64,000 nt of DNA, from the NCBI GenBank assembly GCA_963169105.1, contig OY720639.1, positions 86,906,593 to 86,970,592 of the forward strand. Reading direction: 5' to 3'. A model generated the notes under the pieces. It was not told the DNA's origin and made no database searches. It was given only the letters and a program-made list of their open reading frames with translations. Position numbers and translations under genes: made by a program. Source of the DNA: Ceriagrion tenellum (taxonomy: Eukaryota > Arthropoda > Insecta > Odonata > Coenagrionidae). Positions 13,401 through 23,628 of the stretch are shown here, piece after piece (within the stretch, counting starts at the first letter, position 1; every line of letters begins with the position of its first letter).

Positions 13401-13817
13401 GTTTCAATAATTTTATAACTAGTATATCTGACATCCACTTACGTCTTTACTTACAAGTATTTCTTAAACATTTTACGTTGCCTTGAGTGAATATTCAATA
13501 AAAAAGAATGTTCATATAATTTCACGCTTACCTCTGACCACCACCTCAAGTCGGACGACGTTCCTTCCTTGGCACTCCACGTTGCTGTGCGTCGCCTGCA
13601 AGACGATGTCGTCGCTTGGCTTCTCCGAGTCCGTGTTCTGCGCGGTGAAAGTTCGAATCCAGTCTCCGGTGCCAGTGTCCAGTTTCCGATTCACTGAAAG
13701 GGTGAAGAATCGACCGTTATCCGGAACGCTGGTACATTGCTCACCCACAGATAGAGTCACCACTGCCAGCAGGAGCAGTAAAAACGTTGCCATTGAAACT
13801 CGAGTAAATAAATTCAT
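7268..13817 (-). CDS. Gene A: secreted single-NHR-domain protein (273 aa, five exons)
   Basis: Joining 13817-13532, 9739-9625, 8910-8740, 8424-8334 and 7426-7268 gives an uninterrupted 273-codon frame with GT/AG at every junction. Residues 1-25 form a signal peptide with the hydrophobic core FLLLLLAVV. Residues 26-95 hold the only two cysteines (28 and 82) and are not recognised. Residues ~113-272 form a complete NHR domain: FHKRHGKNV, YNAVLFTNRPL, LGIGVVSFSP, NQTWMM, DRVGVMR, LHFFINGVDQG, GVYGVLELW. No RING domain or second membrane segment is present. Possible N-glycosylation sites are NLS in exon 2 and NQT in exon 4. NHR modules of Neuralized and NEURL4 are intracellular, so the predicted secretion is unusual; ligand and role are unknown. 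Gene C is the closest relative. The domain assignment is firm; the function is not known. Confidence 0.88.
7427..8333 (-). other. Gene A intron 4
   Basis: Donor GTATGT, acceptor CATACAG. Non-coding and AT-rich. Homologous to parts of gene C intron 4, which has grown by an internal duplication and a transposon insertion. No mobile element is recognised in the gene A copy, so it approximates the ancestral, empty-site state. Confidence 0.6.
8334..8424 (-). CDS. Gene A exon 4
   Basis: A 91-nt exon between TTTTTAG and GTATGT. It encodes NQTWMMHNDNLYG and the following LKSNIGKNLNSLE, the middle of the NHR domain. Same length as exon 4 of genes B and C. It completes an AG|G arginine codon with exon 3. 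Confidence 0.88.
8740..8910 (-). CDS. Gene A exon 3 (NHR core)
   Basis: A 171-nt exon between CGAGCAG and GTAAGA. It encodes PDDKYNAVLFTNRPL, EIFEIRLEEKIKKW and LGIGVVSFSP, the most diagnostic block of the NHR domain. Confidence 0.92.
9625..9739 (-). CDS. Gene A exon 2 (start of NHR domain)
   Basis: A 115-nt exon between CAATAG and GTAAGT. It encodes LKSNLSSEEKQKEF and FHKRHGKNVMVIQDGRTAQK. Phases fit exons 1 and 3: the joins give E96 and an Asp codon. The equivalent acceptor in gene C is mutated. Confidence 0.85.
10340..10570 (+). mobile_element. LINE 3'-end fragment (post-RT region)
   Basis: The plus strand reads GWIGWILSHDELVKNMIEDRIE followed, in a shifted frame, by EGCSQPN. This is the WIGH-x-LRH-D-x-LVK / GWRAAV pattern found after the reverse transcriptase in many insect non-LTR elements. 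It is short, frameshifted and lacks the RT domain. A sibling fragment lies at 16260-16450. Confidence 0.65.
11540..11720 (-). other. Exon-like ORF in gene A intron 1, unidentified
   Basis: A good acceptor (TATTGCAG) precedes about 53 codons opening VSKSESEEEFMTVSIPEEK and containing RRCRQCHQGAK, then a TAG stop. An upstream open frame extends to 11770. In a neighbouring frame a CQDC pair follows, so a frameshifted zinc-binding C-terminus of a transposase is one possibility. Phase is not compatible with a simple insertion into gene A, because it has its own stop. Not identified. Confidence 0.3.
13532..13817 (-). CDS. Gene A exon 1 (signal peptide and Cys-pair region)
   Basis: Start chosen at ATG 13817, which opens MNLFTRVSMATFLLLLL; an in-frame upstream extension exists but would run into the TATA region. 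The exon encodes 95 residues plus one nucleotide and ends at donor G|GTAAGC. The gene C exon 1 has exactly the same length, supporting both the start and the donor. Confidence 0.88.
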
Positions 13818-13905
13818 CTCGCGCTTGTTGTGGCTTGAGAGGCCTCTGCTTGACTTCCTGCGGCCGGAAGAGACGTATACCGCTTTTAAAATGAATACAA
13901 TCCTT

Positions 13906-13927
13906 TTTATATAAGCTCTGACGTAGG
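13906..13927 (-). promoter_or_regulatory. Gene A core promoter: TATA box and TGACGTA-type element
   Basis: On the minus strand TATATAAA occupies 13906-13913 and TACGTCAGAGC lies immediately upstream (13915-13926). Both are conserved at 51692-51712 in front of gene C. A start about 30 nt downstream would give a ~60-nt leader. The CRE-like half-site is inference. Confidence 0.6.
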
Positions 13928-14420
13928 TTTGGGGTGATACTGGTGCCTTGACATCACCATATAAGTTCAAAAAAGTATATTGAGAAAAAAGGTTGAGCGA
14001 GTTGAAACGGGATCTTTGGAACCTTCATTTGATTTTTTTATTTCTCCTTAACTTCCACGGCCATCATTCTGATTTATTACTCATCCGCGTTGGAGGTTAT
14101 CGCAATATTCGTAAAGTCCATTCCTCGTCTGTAAAAAAACCTCTGAATTTATTCCCCTCTTTCCCAACTAAATTAGTCATGCGATGTTGAAATGTTTTCA
14201 CTACCAAGCGTTAATTTCTTGATTCTGACCAGTATAGTATGTGTGTCAAGATTGGCTTTTTTATATTTAGGAAGAAATGTAGTAATTTAGACTATATTTT
14301 CGAGCTTCTTATGTTTTATTGGGGCTTAATAATAAAGGTAGTGAAAGGAATTAATGAGAAAGGCATAGGAACTTGGCGTGGGCACAAGGAATGGTTTTTT
14401 CACTGTAAATTTCGCACAAG
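13928..14420 (-). repeat. Upstream flank shared by genes A and C
   Basis: Aligns with about 51714-52165 upstream of gene C, including blocks containing TTCCACGGCCATCATT and GTCCATTCCTCGTCTG. The duplicated unit therefore includes several hundred bases of upstream DNA. No coding region is evident. Confidence 0.6.
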
Positions 14421-14829
14421 TGATCAAAAAGGAAACCAATGAAACCAACGGATTACTAATAATGTTGTTCAAGGAGAGTCTTCTACGACCGTGAGAGTCA
14501 AAATAATTATTGAATGTCAAATTATTGTTTAATTGGTGTAAAAACTTTATGCTTCCACTGATGACTTGCCGATAGTATTTAATACCATAATTGAGGTTTA
14601 AACAATGCATATTATCTCACTAAAATACTTCGAAGAGTCCCTTCTTTAGTTCTTTATAGCGCATAATACTAGATTCGTGCAATTACGGGCAGCTAAGCAA
14701 TAGTATTAAAATAACATATGTCAATACACAAAAAAAAACAAAAAAAAATTGCCAAGTTATTAAATAATATCCATAAAAATAAAGTGCAATATAATCTATT
14801 TGAACAGGTTTTAAAACTATAGTTAAATT

Positions 14830-15077
14830 TAAAGAGTTCTATTAGATGGGCAAGGGTCTAGCCTCATTGAAACACCAGTTCCCGTAAGATCACTGAAGTT
14901 AAGCAATGTTGGGCCCGGACGAGGGTTGGATGGGTGACCATTCATACCTTCACCGTGGCGCTCTTGTCCCCTGTCTGCATGTGGCAGGTAGGTTAAAATG
15001 GGGTAGGCACAAAGGACCACTAAAAGTCCGTGCTCCTGACGAAGGCTCCCCCAACTAACAATCTAAAGAGTTCTATT
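14830..15077 (+). repeat. 5S-rRNA-derived SINE with 14-bp target-site duplication
   Basis: A 220-bp insert (14844-15063) is flanked by perfect direct repeats TAAAGAGTTCTATT at 14830-14843 and 15064-15077. The head (about 14845-14965) has the internal promoter of 5S rRNA: AAGATCACTGAAGTTAAGCA and, further on, GGTTGGATGGGTGACC. The unrelated 3' part ends near CAACTAACAATC. The head is too diverged at its ends to be a working 5S gene. The target duplication shows retroposition, so this is a SINE of the 5S-headed class, transcribed by Pol III when intact. Confidence 0.88.
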
Positions 15078-15419
15078 GGAATAGTACCAAAAACAGCTGT
15101 TAATAACTAAATAGTTATAGAAACTGGATTTAACCAAGTGGATTTCAGTCTGATGTTAGTTAACATTCATCAGGTACTTATTCAGTTTGCCTAACACTAT
15201 CATTAAATATATCAATCTCAAAAGGATTTATCTCAATTTGAATTATATTTGATCCACGCATCATTCTAGCCATGAGAGTGTGATATAAATAATCAGTTGA
15301 GAAAAATGCTAATAAAAATATTTCGGTACTGCGGGTATTTAATTTAGCAAGTGAAATTGTAAATTGAAGTCACTGTTGTAAAGTTGAGCATGAAATTATA
15401 TAATTTATTATTTTGAACT

Positions 15420-15850
15420 TTAAAAATGTATTAAGACGCCGAGTTGATAAAACTGACAATTGTAATTTGCTATACATATCATTTGTAGAAATGCCATCAT
15501 GTTTGCACCAAGTGTTCCAGCACATAAAAGAATCAATGTCCTCTGTACCATTTCTATGCGGTCTTTGAGACGATAATAATTAGTTTTAGTGACATAAATA
15601 CGACAAAGGAAGGTCACAGGGTTTTTACACTTATCATATGTTACAAAAGAACACTTACTAAAATTAATAGCCATATTATTATTTGTACTCCAATTCTTAA
15701 GCTCATTACGCAACTTTGAATTTTCAAGCAGTCTTCTGCGGATTTCACTTCTTGGTTGATTTTTAATTCATCATCTTTGCCATTGACCGTGACTTCAGTT
15801 CCATTTCTCATGTAATTACAAGTCTAGATACAGCAGATTCAACTTAAAAT
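15420..15850 (-). pseudogene. Jockey/CR1-like LINE reverse transcriptase fragment
   Basis: The minus strand reads DDELKINQEVKSAEDCLKIQ, then ELKNWSTNNNMAINFSKC, then KNPVTFLCRI. This is the stretch following the FADD box of non-LTR reverse transcriptases of the jockey type, where lysine-cysteine and the W-x-x-x-N-x-M motif are conserved. It carries frame disruptions and lacks both ends. Confidence 0.65.
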
Positions 15851-16255
15851 TCTTTATAAATATGACAGTGAGATACTCAAGTTTAACTTTCTATTCATAT
15901 TTGGGGAGTTTTTGCATCACATTTATAGTTTTTTCTAAGAAATTTTCATCTATCTTTTATAGAGAAATTATTGTTTTATCGTGTCTTTACCACTCTCTGA
16001 CTGAAGGAAATCTAATTTCGAATTCAATTTGCGATATAAACATTAATAGATGGGTAGACCAACACTCGGTAAAATTATTTGGTAAGATGAAAATAATCTT
16101 ATAAAACTGAAAAGAGTTTTCGATTTTTAGACACATCTCCTCTTCGTTAACCTCAAAATCGTTGTTAATATATTTGAAAGACTTCTTTTCCCGCCATTTT
16201 CTGTCATTGTGGCTTTTAGTTCGCTCGACTTTGGTATGAGAGTGCTGTTAAGCAA
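15851..16255. other. Unassigned AT-rich spacer
   Basis: Short frames only, no recognised motif or repeat. Confidence 0.35.
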
Positions 16256-16259
16256 TATA

Positions 16260-16450
16260 CTGATAACCAATGAGTTCGTGAAGAACGTAATTGAATGAAA
16301 ATTAGGGGAAAAAATCCTCATAAGAAGAACTAGGAATAAGTTCATGGACCAAATTACGAGGAAATTATATAGGAAGATAAATCAGGAGGTAAGGGTTCTA
16401 GCATTAGATAGCAAAGGGTGGAGGGCTGCAGTCCATCAAACTTAGGATTG
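16260..16450 (+). mobile_element. LINE 3'-end fragment
   Basis: The plus strand reads RTRNKFMDQITRKLYRK and GWRAAVHQT before a stop. It is the same post-RT module as at 10340-10570, and part of an upstream NEFVKNVIE segment is visible. RT itself is absent. Confidence 0.6.
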
Positions 16451-17616
16451 GACAGCCAATGAAAATAATGAGGGCAATTTGTCGACTTTTATGGAAATGT
16501 AGAGAAAATAGTTTCAAAAACATCTTTTGTTTACTATTGTACATTAGTTTGCACTAATAAATGCTTACATCATCGTAAAGTAATTTAAAATTTCAACAAA
16601 TAGAATGTGGCGCACAAGGGTTTGTACTTCTGTCCTGGATTCCAATCTTTATGCAATGTCTGGATCTTTTGGGTCTTCTTGCGGTGATTCACCCTTGAGT
16701 GTTCAAGTCCGGCTGCCGAACTTTCTATAATATTTCAATATAAAAAACCAAAAACTCCTTTCTATATTTAGTAGTTGTTCGGGATCGGACAGGCCTAATT
16801 TTAGTTTTGTCTACTTTGAGTTTCTTTACATTTAAACCTCCCTCCCGTTTTACTCCCGTCTTGCCTTTTGTGCTTTATTAGTTTGTTTGTGTACGGCAAA
16901 AGAGGGCATTAGTTTTTTTTGAGATCAGTGTGTCCTTAGCGGGAGAGATGGACACAGTCGAAATCGTCGAAACATACCAAACTTCTCTAAAGCTAGTCTC
17001 GTCGGCGGTGGGTCAGCTGACGGCAATCATTATTTTATTTTGCCCTATTTCCACCTGTTCCATCCACTTTGATTTCCTTTTTCCTTCTTTATTTTATTTC
17101 CTTTATTGTACCCCCACGTAAGATCTGTCTCGGCCCCTTTAATTTACAATCATTTGGTCTGAGTCGATTTGGAATGGGAATGTTATTGGGGCATACTGTT
17201 TTATGGAATTAAATCCATTTAGTCTATGGGTGATTTGGTGAAGGCATAGTTACTTTTCAGTGCTCGAAAAGTTTAAATAAAATGACGGTATTTATTTAAT
17301 AAAAGTGTGCCGTCTCTTATGATTATTGGTGGAGGTTTCAATGCATGAGGATAGTGTAGTGTTTGGTAATCTGAGAAGCAATAGTGTCATATAGGAAATA
17401 GTTTAAAATATGCCGTCTCAGTGCAAGAGCTGATGTTGATGGGAGGAAATAAAGTCTCGGGAGGTATATAGGGAATAGAACTGCGCTACCTACACGACAG
17501 TAGGTGAAACGGTGGATTTTTTAAGATTGCGGAGAAGAAGAATTGCACCTCTGCAAATTTCAGGAAGATAAAAGTAATGGTATGATAGTGTTATTGTATA
17601 TATTTATAAGCGAGTT
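16451..17616. other. Unassigned spacer
   Basis: No convincing coding region. The open frame at 16930-17121 is low-complexity and hydrophobic only because of its T-rich composition. Confidence 0.35.
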
Positions 17617-18905
17617 CTATACAGCCGTCGGCCGTCTCTCGCATCCTCTTCTCCAAGCCTCCTTGTCTCTCCAGTCTTCATTCTCTAACTGCCTCCTTTT
17701 CATATCTTGGGTGACTTGCTTTGTCCAGTCTTATGGTGGTCGTCCTCTCCTTCTCCTTCCGGGTGGTTGCCAATTTAATATCTTTTTTGGCCAACATTTC
17801 TCCTCCATTCTTTTTACGTGTCCATACCATTTTAGCCGTCTTTTCTCTATTTCTTGTGTGATGTTTTCTTCTACTTGCATAATTTTTCTTATATTTTCAT
17901 TTCTTATTCTTTGTAGTTTTGATTTTCTGCTGCTTCTTCTTAGATAATCCATTTCTACGACCTCCAGTCTCTGCCTATCCCTTTTGTCATTTCCCATGTC
18001 TCTGCTCCGTAAAGGAGTATACTCTGAATAATTGTTTTATATATTTGCAATTTTGTTTTCCTACTTATGTCTTTTGACCATAATATGCTATTCATTTTAT
18101 TTATTGCGAGTTTTGACTGATGTATTCTATTTGTTATTTCTTTTTTACTGGTTCCTTCTTTTCCATTCGTTACACCTAAGTATTTATACTCACTACAGAC
18201 TTTGATGGCATTTCCTTCTATTTCCAGATTCTTTGCCTTCTCATTAATTACCATATATTTTGTTTTGTTGAAATTTACTTTCAGGCCCGCCTTATTGTAT
18301 GTTTCTATCAATTTCCTCATCATATATTCCGCATCGTACTTATCTCCTGCAATTACTATTTGACCGTCAGCACAAAGTAATGTATATAGTGAGTCTCCGT
18401 CTATTTTTATTCCCATTTCAGCACATTTGTTCTTCCAATCCTTCAGAGCTTCGTTAATATAAATTTGAAAAAGAGTGGGTGATAGGCAACACCCTTGTCT
18501 TAGTCCTTTATTGGGTTTAATTGACGGAGATAATTGACTTCCTATTTTTAATTTTTTTCTACGTTTTTATAAAGATTTTTTATTGCTCTAATGTATTTTC
18601 CGTTTATATTACCTTCATCTAGAATGCGGTAAAGATTTTTGATAGGAACTGTGTCGTAGGCCTTTTCTAAATCTATGAATACCAGATGCGTTTCTCCGTT
18701 TCTTATTCTTATTTTTTCTGTTAGTTGTTTTAATGTAAATATGTTATCTACACAGGATCGTCCTGCTGTGAATCCACTTTGCTCTTCCCCGATAGTTATG
18801 TCATGCTCTAACCGCTCTTTAATAATTCGTCCATACAGTCTTCCACAAGTGGCCGTCACACTAATGCCCCTATAATTGTTACATTCCTTTTTTGAACCTT
18901 TTTTA
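17617..18905 (-). pseudogene. 5'-truncated LINE with reverse transcriptase, inactivated
   Basis: Reading the minus strand from 18905: CNNYRGIS, TATCGRLYGRIIKERLE, EEQSGFTAGRSCVDNI and VFIDLEKAYDTVP (RT motifs), then after a frameshift near 18550 LRQGCCLSPTLFQIYINEAL. Next come KVCSEYKYLGV and ILLYGAETWEMTKG, and after a second frameshift near 17990 RRLKWYGHVKRM and RRGRPP. The tail after RPP has an in-frame stop and then DWTKQVTQDMKRRQLENEDW, ending at TAG 17617-17619. The catalytic FADD box reads CADG, so this copy is catalytically dead. Family is a non-LTR element; the exact clade is not assigned. Confidence 0.85.
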
Positions 18906-19416
18906 TGTATTGATCATTTATGTATAGTGTTATTGTAAGTATGCCAAAAGCATGACATATGTAAGTATGAAGTTGAGGTTAAATTGAATGTTACGAGTAA
19001 GTTGTGAGTGCGTGAAAAAACATGAGTTAAGCGAGTGTGTCAAAGCCCTTATTTATCGCACATCCTTATTTTTATTAAGTGCTGTAACACACATACCCTA
19101 AAATAACATTGTGCTCTATTATGTGTTTTAACTGGCGTAACGTACGCGCAAACTTACCCCTTTAATGAATCATTTATTTATGTTTCTTTTATATATTCCT
19201 GCGAGGCATAGATTATTAAAGGAAAAGGGTACAATCGCCGAAACATCTGCCAGAATCATCGGGGCTTAAAATATTACAGACGAACTTACCTGAAATGTGA
19301 TGAGAATGGTAGAATTAACAAGGAAAGCTGCAAAGGTAATATAATATTCCCTCATTTCTTATATTCACCTTAGCTCAAATGCTCCACTGCATTACCGCTC
19401 TTACAATTTTGCTGCT
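18906..19416. other. Unassigned spacer
   Basis: No coding region or repeat recognised up to the TA tract. Confidence 0.3.
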
Positions 19417-19424
19417 TATATATA

Positions 19425-19487
<63 letters not shown>
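19417..19487. repeat. (TA)n microsatellite
   Basis: About 70 bp of TA repeat with scattered TAAATA interruptions, abutting the left arm of the foldback. Confidence 0.9.
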
Positions 19488-19493
<6 letters not shown>

Positions 19494-19756
19494 AATCTTC
19501 GTCACAGGGTGACACTAAACATAAAACATAAAAAAAGCAAACTCACGAGTTTAAAATTTTCGGTGGGTCGCCCGCACCTTCGTCAGTGATAGAATCTATT
19601 CTATCCTGATTGATTGATTGTGAGTGATCTTCGTCAGTGATAGAATTGATTCTATCACTGACGAAGGTGCGGGCGACCCACCGAAAATTTTAAACTCGTG
19701 AGTTTGCTTTTTTTATGTTTTATGTTTAGTGTCACCCTGTGACGAAGATTTATATT
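19488..19756. repeat. Perfect 109-bp foldback (inverted repeat) with hammerhead-like motif near the tip
   Basis: The left arm (19488-19596) and right arm (19648-19756) are exact reverse complements as read, separated by 51 bp. The loop itself contains another short copy of CTTCGTCAGTGATAGAAT, so the centre is a nested palindrome. Near the inner end each arm carries CTGACGA, one extra A, a GGTG/CACC hairpin and GAAA, the layout also seen in Penelope-like tails in this window. TA tracts flank both sides. This looks like two recent tail copies in opposite orientation. Transcription would give a near-perfect hairpin. Confidence 0.85.
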
Positions 19757-19786
19757 GTTTGCCACGTTCGTGGAATCTTCGCAAGA

Positions 19787-19789
<3 letters not shown>

Positions 19790-19851
<62 letters not shown>
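19790..19851. repeat. (TA)n microsatellite followed by a T run
   Basis: About 48 bp of pure TA then 15 T, 33 bp beyond the foldback. Together with the tract at 19417-19487 it brackets the inverted repeat. Confidence 0.92.
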
Positions 19852-21145
19852 AATGTCGGTTTTCGGCATTCTCCGTCTTCCTACACATTAGCTCATTACT
19901 ATTGTATTTTAAATTCTCTTTTTATTTCCTTTGTACAATAGTCTGGTCCTAAAATAATATATTCAATAGAGTTACTGCTTTTTTTTCTTTAGTTAAATCT
20001 GTCCCTAATGGCTTCCTCTTTTGTTTCATTGTCTGCATTTTTCATCCCAAAGTATTTCTACTATTTACAGATTTCTATTTGTTGCCCACCATCAAAAATA
20101 ATATCCTGTTGCATTCCTTCCATTTACATTTATTTTATTTTGTCCATGCTGATATTCCTAATTTTGGTATTCCTCTATTGTTATTTATTATGTATTATAC
20201 ATTTTCATTATCTTTGGATAGAATAATTTGGTCTTCCGCATAGATTATGGTTTATATAGTAATTTCTTTCGAAGGTATTCCCATGGAGTTGCATTTCCAG
20301 CCCTTTTACGTCCTTAGTTAATGTGCAATACGTTCATCAATTAAGGAAATGAAACTGGTGATCTGGTGAAGTTATGAGTGTTTCAGCAGGTATACCATCG
20401 CTGTGTAGCTCCTTTTCTCACTTTATTTATCAGGCTCTGGATTTCTGTTATCAGAATCTTTTGTCAGAATTTTTTATAATATTATGCACCGTTTAGGTTA
20501 CTTGGGTTAGAATGAGTATATGTTAGATATAGATAGATGTTAATATAGCGAATTAACTAACTTACATTTACACGGAATTCGTTTACCCTTCTTTACATAC
20601 TGGTGGCCTCTGGTAGAGAGTCAAGAATTTGATGTAGCCCAAAGCCTAATAAATATCGCAAGTCGCTTTTCATTTGTTTCCTGGGCTGTTGTCTATATAC
20701 ACAAAACTTATATGGGCGCGAAAAAGGAGTGAGTGCGCATAAGTTTTCCATGGCTAGACTTCTCGTTCATATTATTTAACTAGACATTTATCATTCCATG
20801 TCTAAACATAACTTTATACATCGAGTAATGAAAATTGATTTGAGAGTAAATTTCCTTAATGGAACGACGTGTCACTATGCTATACTTTACCATTAAAATA
20901 CCCAGTGAATATTACGTTATTTTGTCTTTTGCACTTTTTTATGATAGGTCGAAATAATTCAAAATGTTCTCTTGCCGTTGAAGATTTTATGAATAACTTC
21001 CATTTTGAGTCTTTACCTCAGTATATGCTGCGGCATAAACGAATTTTTCTTCCAAGTTCAGCCCATGACCCGTCATCGCATGCGCTTTGAGGGTAAATTT
21101 TGAACTTTTAAAAATGCGCTTCATCTTTTACTCATGCATTTAAGT
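19852..21145. other. Unassigned T-rich spacer
   Basis: Long T-rich frames such as 20008-20226 reflect composition only. No motif or repeat recognised. Confidence 0.35.
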
Positions 21146-22055
21146 TAAGGATGGGTCAAATCCAAATGTCGATTCTCGATTCCGCCTATTCTCAGGATCA
21201 GAATCAGTATCGAGAATCGATCGCCTAAAGTCGGTTCCGAATCCATCGATTCCAGATAGATAAATATTCAAATCAAATTTCATTCATCACGTCACATTTG
21301 TCTCAATATTTTTGGGTGTAGGTTATAAGAGATTAGATTAGATCGCGGCAGATTAGATCGCGCCAATAAAATTAGAGCTAGATTGTAGAACCGATAGGTA
21401 TAAAATGTCATTTTTTCCGCGTACCATTCGGGACCATAACAGCTGTGATTGTCGTCATGAATAGTTCGAGTATTGACAATAGGCAGGCAGTTAATCTTTC
21501 TCATTATATTCTCCTCTTTCTTATTTATGCATGATGTAAATAATGATGTTCTTATTTATGCATGATATTTTGAATCTGTAGTAGTAGTCTTTGTATCCCT
21601 TGCATGTTAGAACGATTGGAGATAGAATGTTTCTTGGGTATTAGATTTGTAATTGGCGCTTTGCATGTGTGGTACGCGGGTTTTAATGTAATGTCGGTGT
21701 TCTACCATATCATTCACGCATGCCTGGTGCGAAAGCACCCCCTGCCACACACCCTTTGGGTGGCTTGCAGGGTATGACGTAGATGTAGATGTATAATTTT
21801 GTGCTTTTTATCTACCCCAATAAGCTGAGTATATAATTGCTATTTGTTAATAAATATACTTTTTGAGCGACTTAATTGTCTTTGTTATTTTATTTCAGCC
21901 AATACTTAAATTTAAATAACAGTCGTAACCTTTTGCTATATAAATATCCCACCTGTAATTAGGAATAAAAATCGATGGAATAGGAATCGAGAATCTGGAA
22001 TCGATTTAAAAGAATAGGAATCGGAATCGAAAAAAGTGGAATCGACTCATCCCTT
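21146..22055. mobile_element. hAT-like non-autonomous element
   Basis: The left end TAAGGATGGGTC and the right end (reverse complement AAGGGATGAGTC) are imperfect terminal inverted repeats. They are followed inward on both sides by GATTCCGATTCC-rich sequence. Flanking octamers ATTTAAGT and ATTTAAAT match at 7 of 8 positions, consistent with an 8-bp hAT-type duplication. No transposase is present. A LINE tail is nested inside. Confidence 0.6.
21370..21805 (+). mobile_element. LINE 3' end with TAGATG tail, nested in the hAT-like element
   Basis: The frame around 21384 reads NRIGIKCHFFRVPFGT, a worn version of the RTDRYKNSFFP motif ending many CR1/jockey-like ORF2 proteins. About 350 bp later comes CACCCCCTGCCACACACCC, then a GGTGGCTTGCAGGGTAT block and a GTAGATGTAGATG tail. 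The same tail occurs at 37340-37400 and 62850-62910. Confidence 0.6.
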
Positions 22056-22660
22056 ATTTAAATACATTAGGAAACTTGGAACTGACGCATGGATACGGAA
22101 GATGACAAGAAATACACTCGCATTATATTGGACGCTTCAAGTAAAAGCTACATGTGGATTAGATCATCAGTCGAGGGTGAATTAGGCAAGTGTGGCGTCC
22201 TCAGAACTATGACCATATATTGAAAATACTACTCCACGGCCATTGGTATTAATTATAGGAGTAATCATCGCCTTCATTTAAGCTATCTGTATGACGGAGT
22301 CGCCTGGACGCATCCCGGGCGTTTTAGGTAAATTTGTAATTTACTTGAAAATCAACTGAATAGTCTTAAGTTTTTCAACAGTGTGTAAAAGCGGGATTTG
22401 GAAAAATTTTCAATTTGAAAACGGCTTAGACGTTTGTTTTTCCGAGGAAAGGAGTTTAAGTGATGCTGGCCGGCGTTCTAGTCCTTATGTGACACGCATT
22501 GGGTAGAGAGTTTTCAATTTTGAGCAAAGTCGTCGAAGATGCAATGCATGAGAAGACAGAGCTTAACATATATATATTAAATATTTTATATTTTAATATA
22601 TTATAATTTAAAAAAAAAGAATAAAAATCGAGTTCCTAAAACGAAAATTAAATTATTGGC
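22056..22660. other. Unassigned spacer
   Basis: No coding region. An AT-rich stretch with TATATA lies around 22565-22610. Confidence 0.3.
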
Positions 22661-22664
22661 CGAG

Positions 22665-22855
22665 ATACTGCTATCTGGACTGATTTTTCGAGATACGGCT
22701 TTGTGGACTGGTATTCTGACACGATTTTATGGACGAAATTTCAGATATGATTATACGGCTCAAATTTTACACGTACGATTTTGTGGACTAGGAATTCAAG
22801 ATACGCCTGAATGGAATGATGTTTTGAGATACTACTTTGCGGCTGGGAGCGGTCG
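22665..22855. repeat. Diverged ~29-bp tandem repeat
   Basis: Units resembling GAGATACGGCTTTGTGGACT recur roughly every 28-30 bp with growing divergence. The open frame over it is a by-product of the repeat. Confidence 0.4.
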
Positions 22856-22914
22856 ATATGTGGCATAGAATTAAGTAAACTAGGTTTTGTTAAGCGTAAA
22901 ATGGGATGGTACTA

Positions 22915-23420
22915 GGATTGAAAAGCATAAGGAAGTTGCCGGTCCGATTTAGTTAGATCACACCTCAAATTTGCCGCGAGTGTTTGGGATCCTGGACGTG
23001 AAGACTTATCTATAAAATTATTTAAATAATTAGAAATGCAGCACGATTCGTTAAAAACTGCCACAAGCGAACATATAGTGCATATTGTGACCACATTTAG
23101 AGGGATACCTAAAGGTAGACGCCCCTACAGACTCGGAGGGTACACGCTTAGGTTGCATATAAGATTCAGAACTAATGTCTCAGAACGACAATCAGAAAAT
23201 GTTATCATGACACTTCCCTACATCTCTAGGTCTAACGGAAACGATAAGTAAGGGAGATAAATTGCCGAACAGATAGGTATAAAAATTCGTTTTTCCCGCA
23301 CACCAATATGCGACCACAATAGAAACTGAGCTCCACTAAATAAACTTCCATAATACACGTCACCATTTCACCTACCAAAACTTTTCATTTTTAGAAGCCG
23401 GTTTCGTAGCATGTCCTGCC
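22915..23420 (+). pseudogene. LINE ORF2 C-terminal fragment (CR1/jockey-like)
   Basis: The plus strand reads LVRSHLKFAASVWDPGREDLS, followed in other frames by RGIPKGRRPYRLGG and CRTDRYKNSFFPHT. The order VRxHLEYA-VWDP then RTDRYKNSFFPRT is the standard end of this class of reverse transcriptase. Several frameshifts and stops. The 3' part is homologous to 37180-37320 and 62650-62800. Confidence 0.75.
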
Positions 23421-23628
23421 ACATGACGATGTGGAAGCTCACAGTATGTAATGGCAGATATTATTTTTGCATAAAGATTTTGGTTATTAATTCATTTTTT
23501 CTCTTTTTACTATAACCTCTTACGCATTAGATTCCACATTTTTTCTGCTGTCTTATGAGTTATTCAAAATAACCTGATAATGATTTAGAGATATTGTTTT
23601 GTGTATTTCTATATTTACTCTGTTTCTC

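Larger units (their letters stand above)
9740..13531 (-). other. Gene A intron 1
   Basis: Donor GTAAGC, acceptor CAATAG. This 3.8-kb intron contains a LINE 3' fragment (about 10340-10570), a moderately GC-rich unassigned stretch (10600-10960) and an exon-like ORF at 11540-11720. The part next to exon 1 (about 13350-13531) is homologous to gene C intron 1. Nothing else was recognised. Confidence 0.6.

Noticed and set aside
13483..13914. Plus-strand frame of 143 codons
   Set aside because: It is opposite gene A exon 1 and its promoter; the minus strand has the conserved signal peptide and splice donor.
14845..14965. A functional 5S rRNA gene
   Set aside because: Only the internal control region is conserved, the ends are diverged, and the unit is a retroposed insert with a target duplication.
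17543..17947. Plus-strand hydrophobic frame of 134 codons
   Set aside because: Antisense of the LINE 3' region at 17617-18905.
22656..22868. 70-codon frame as a small gene
   Set aside because: It is created by a degenerate ~29-bp tandem repeat.
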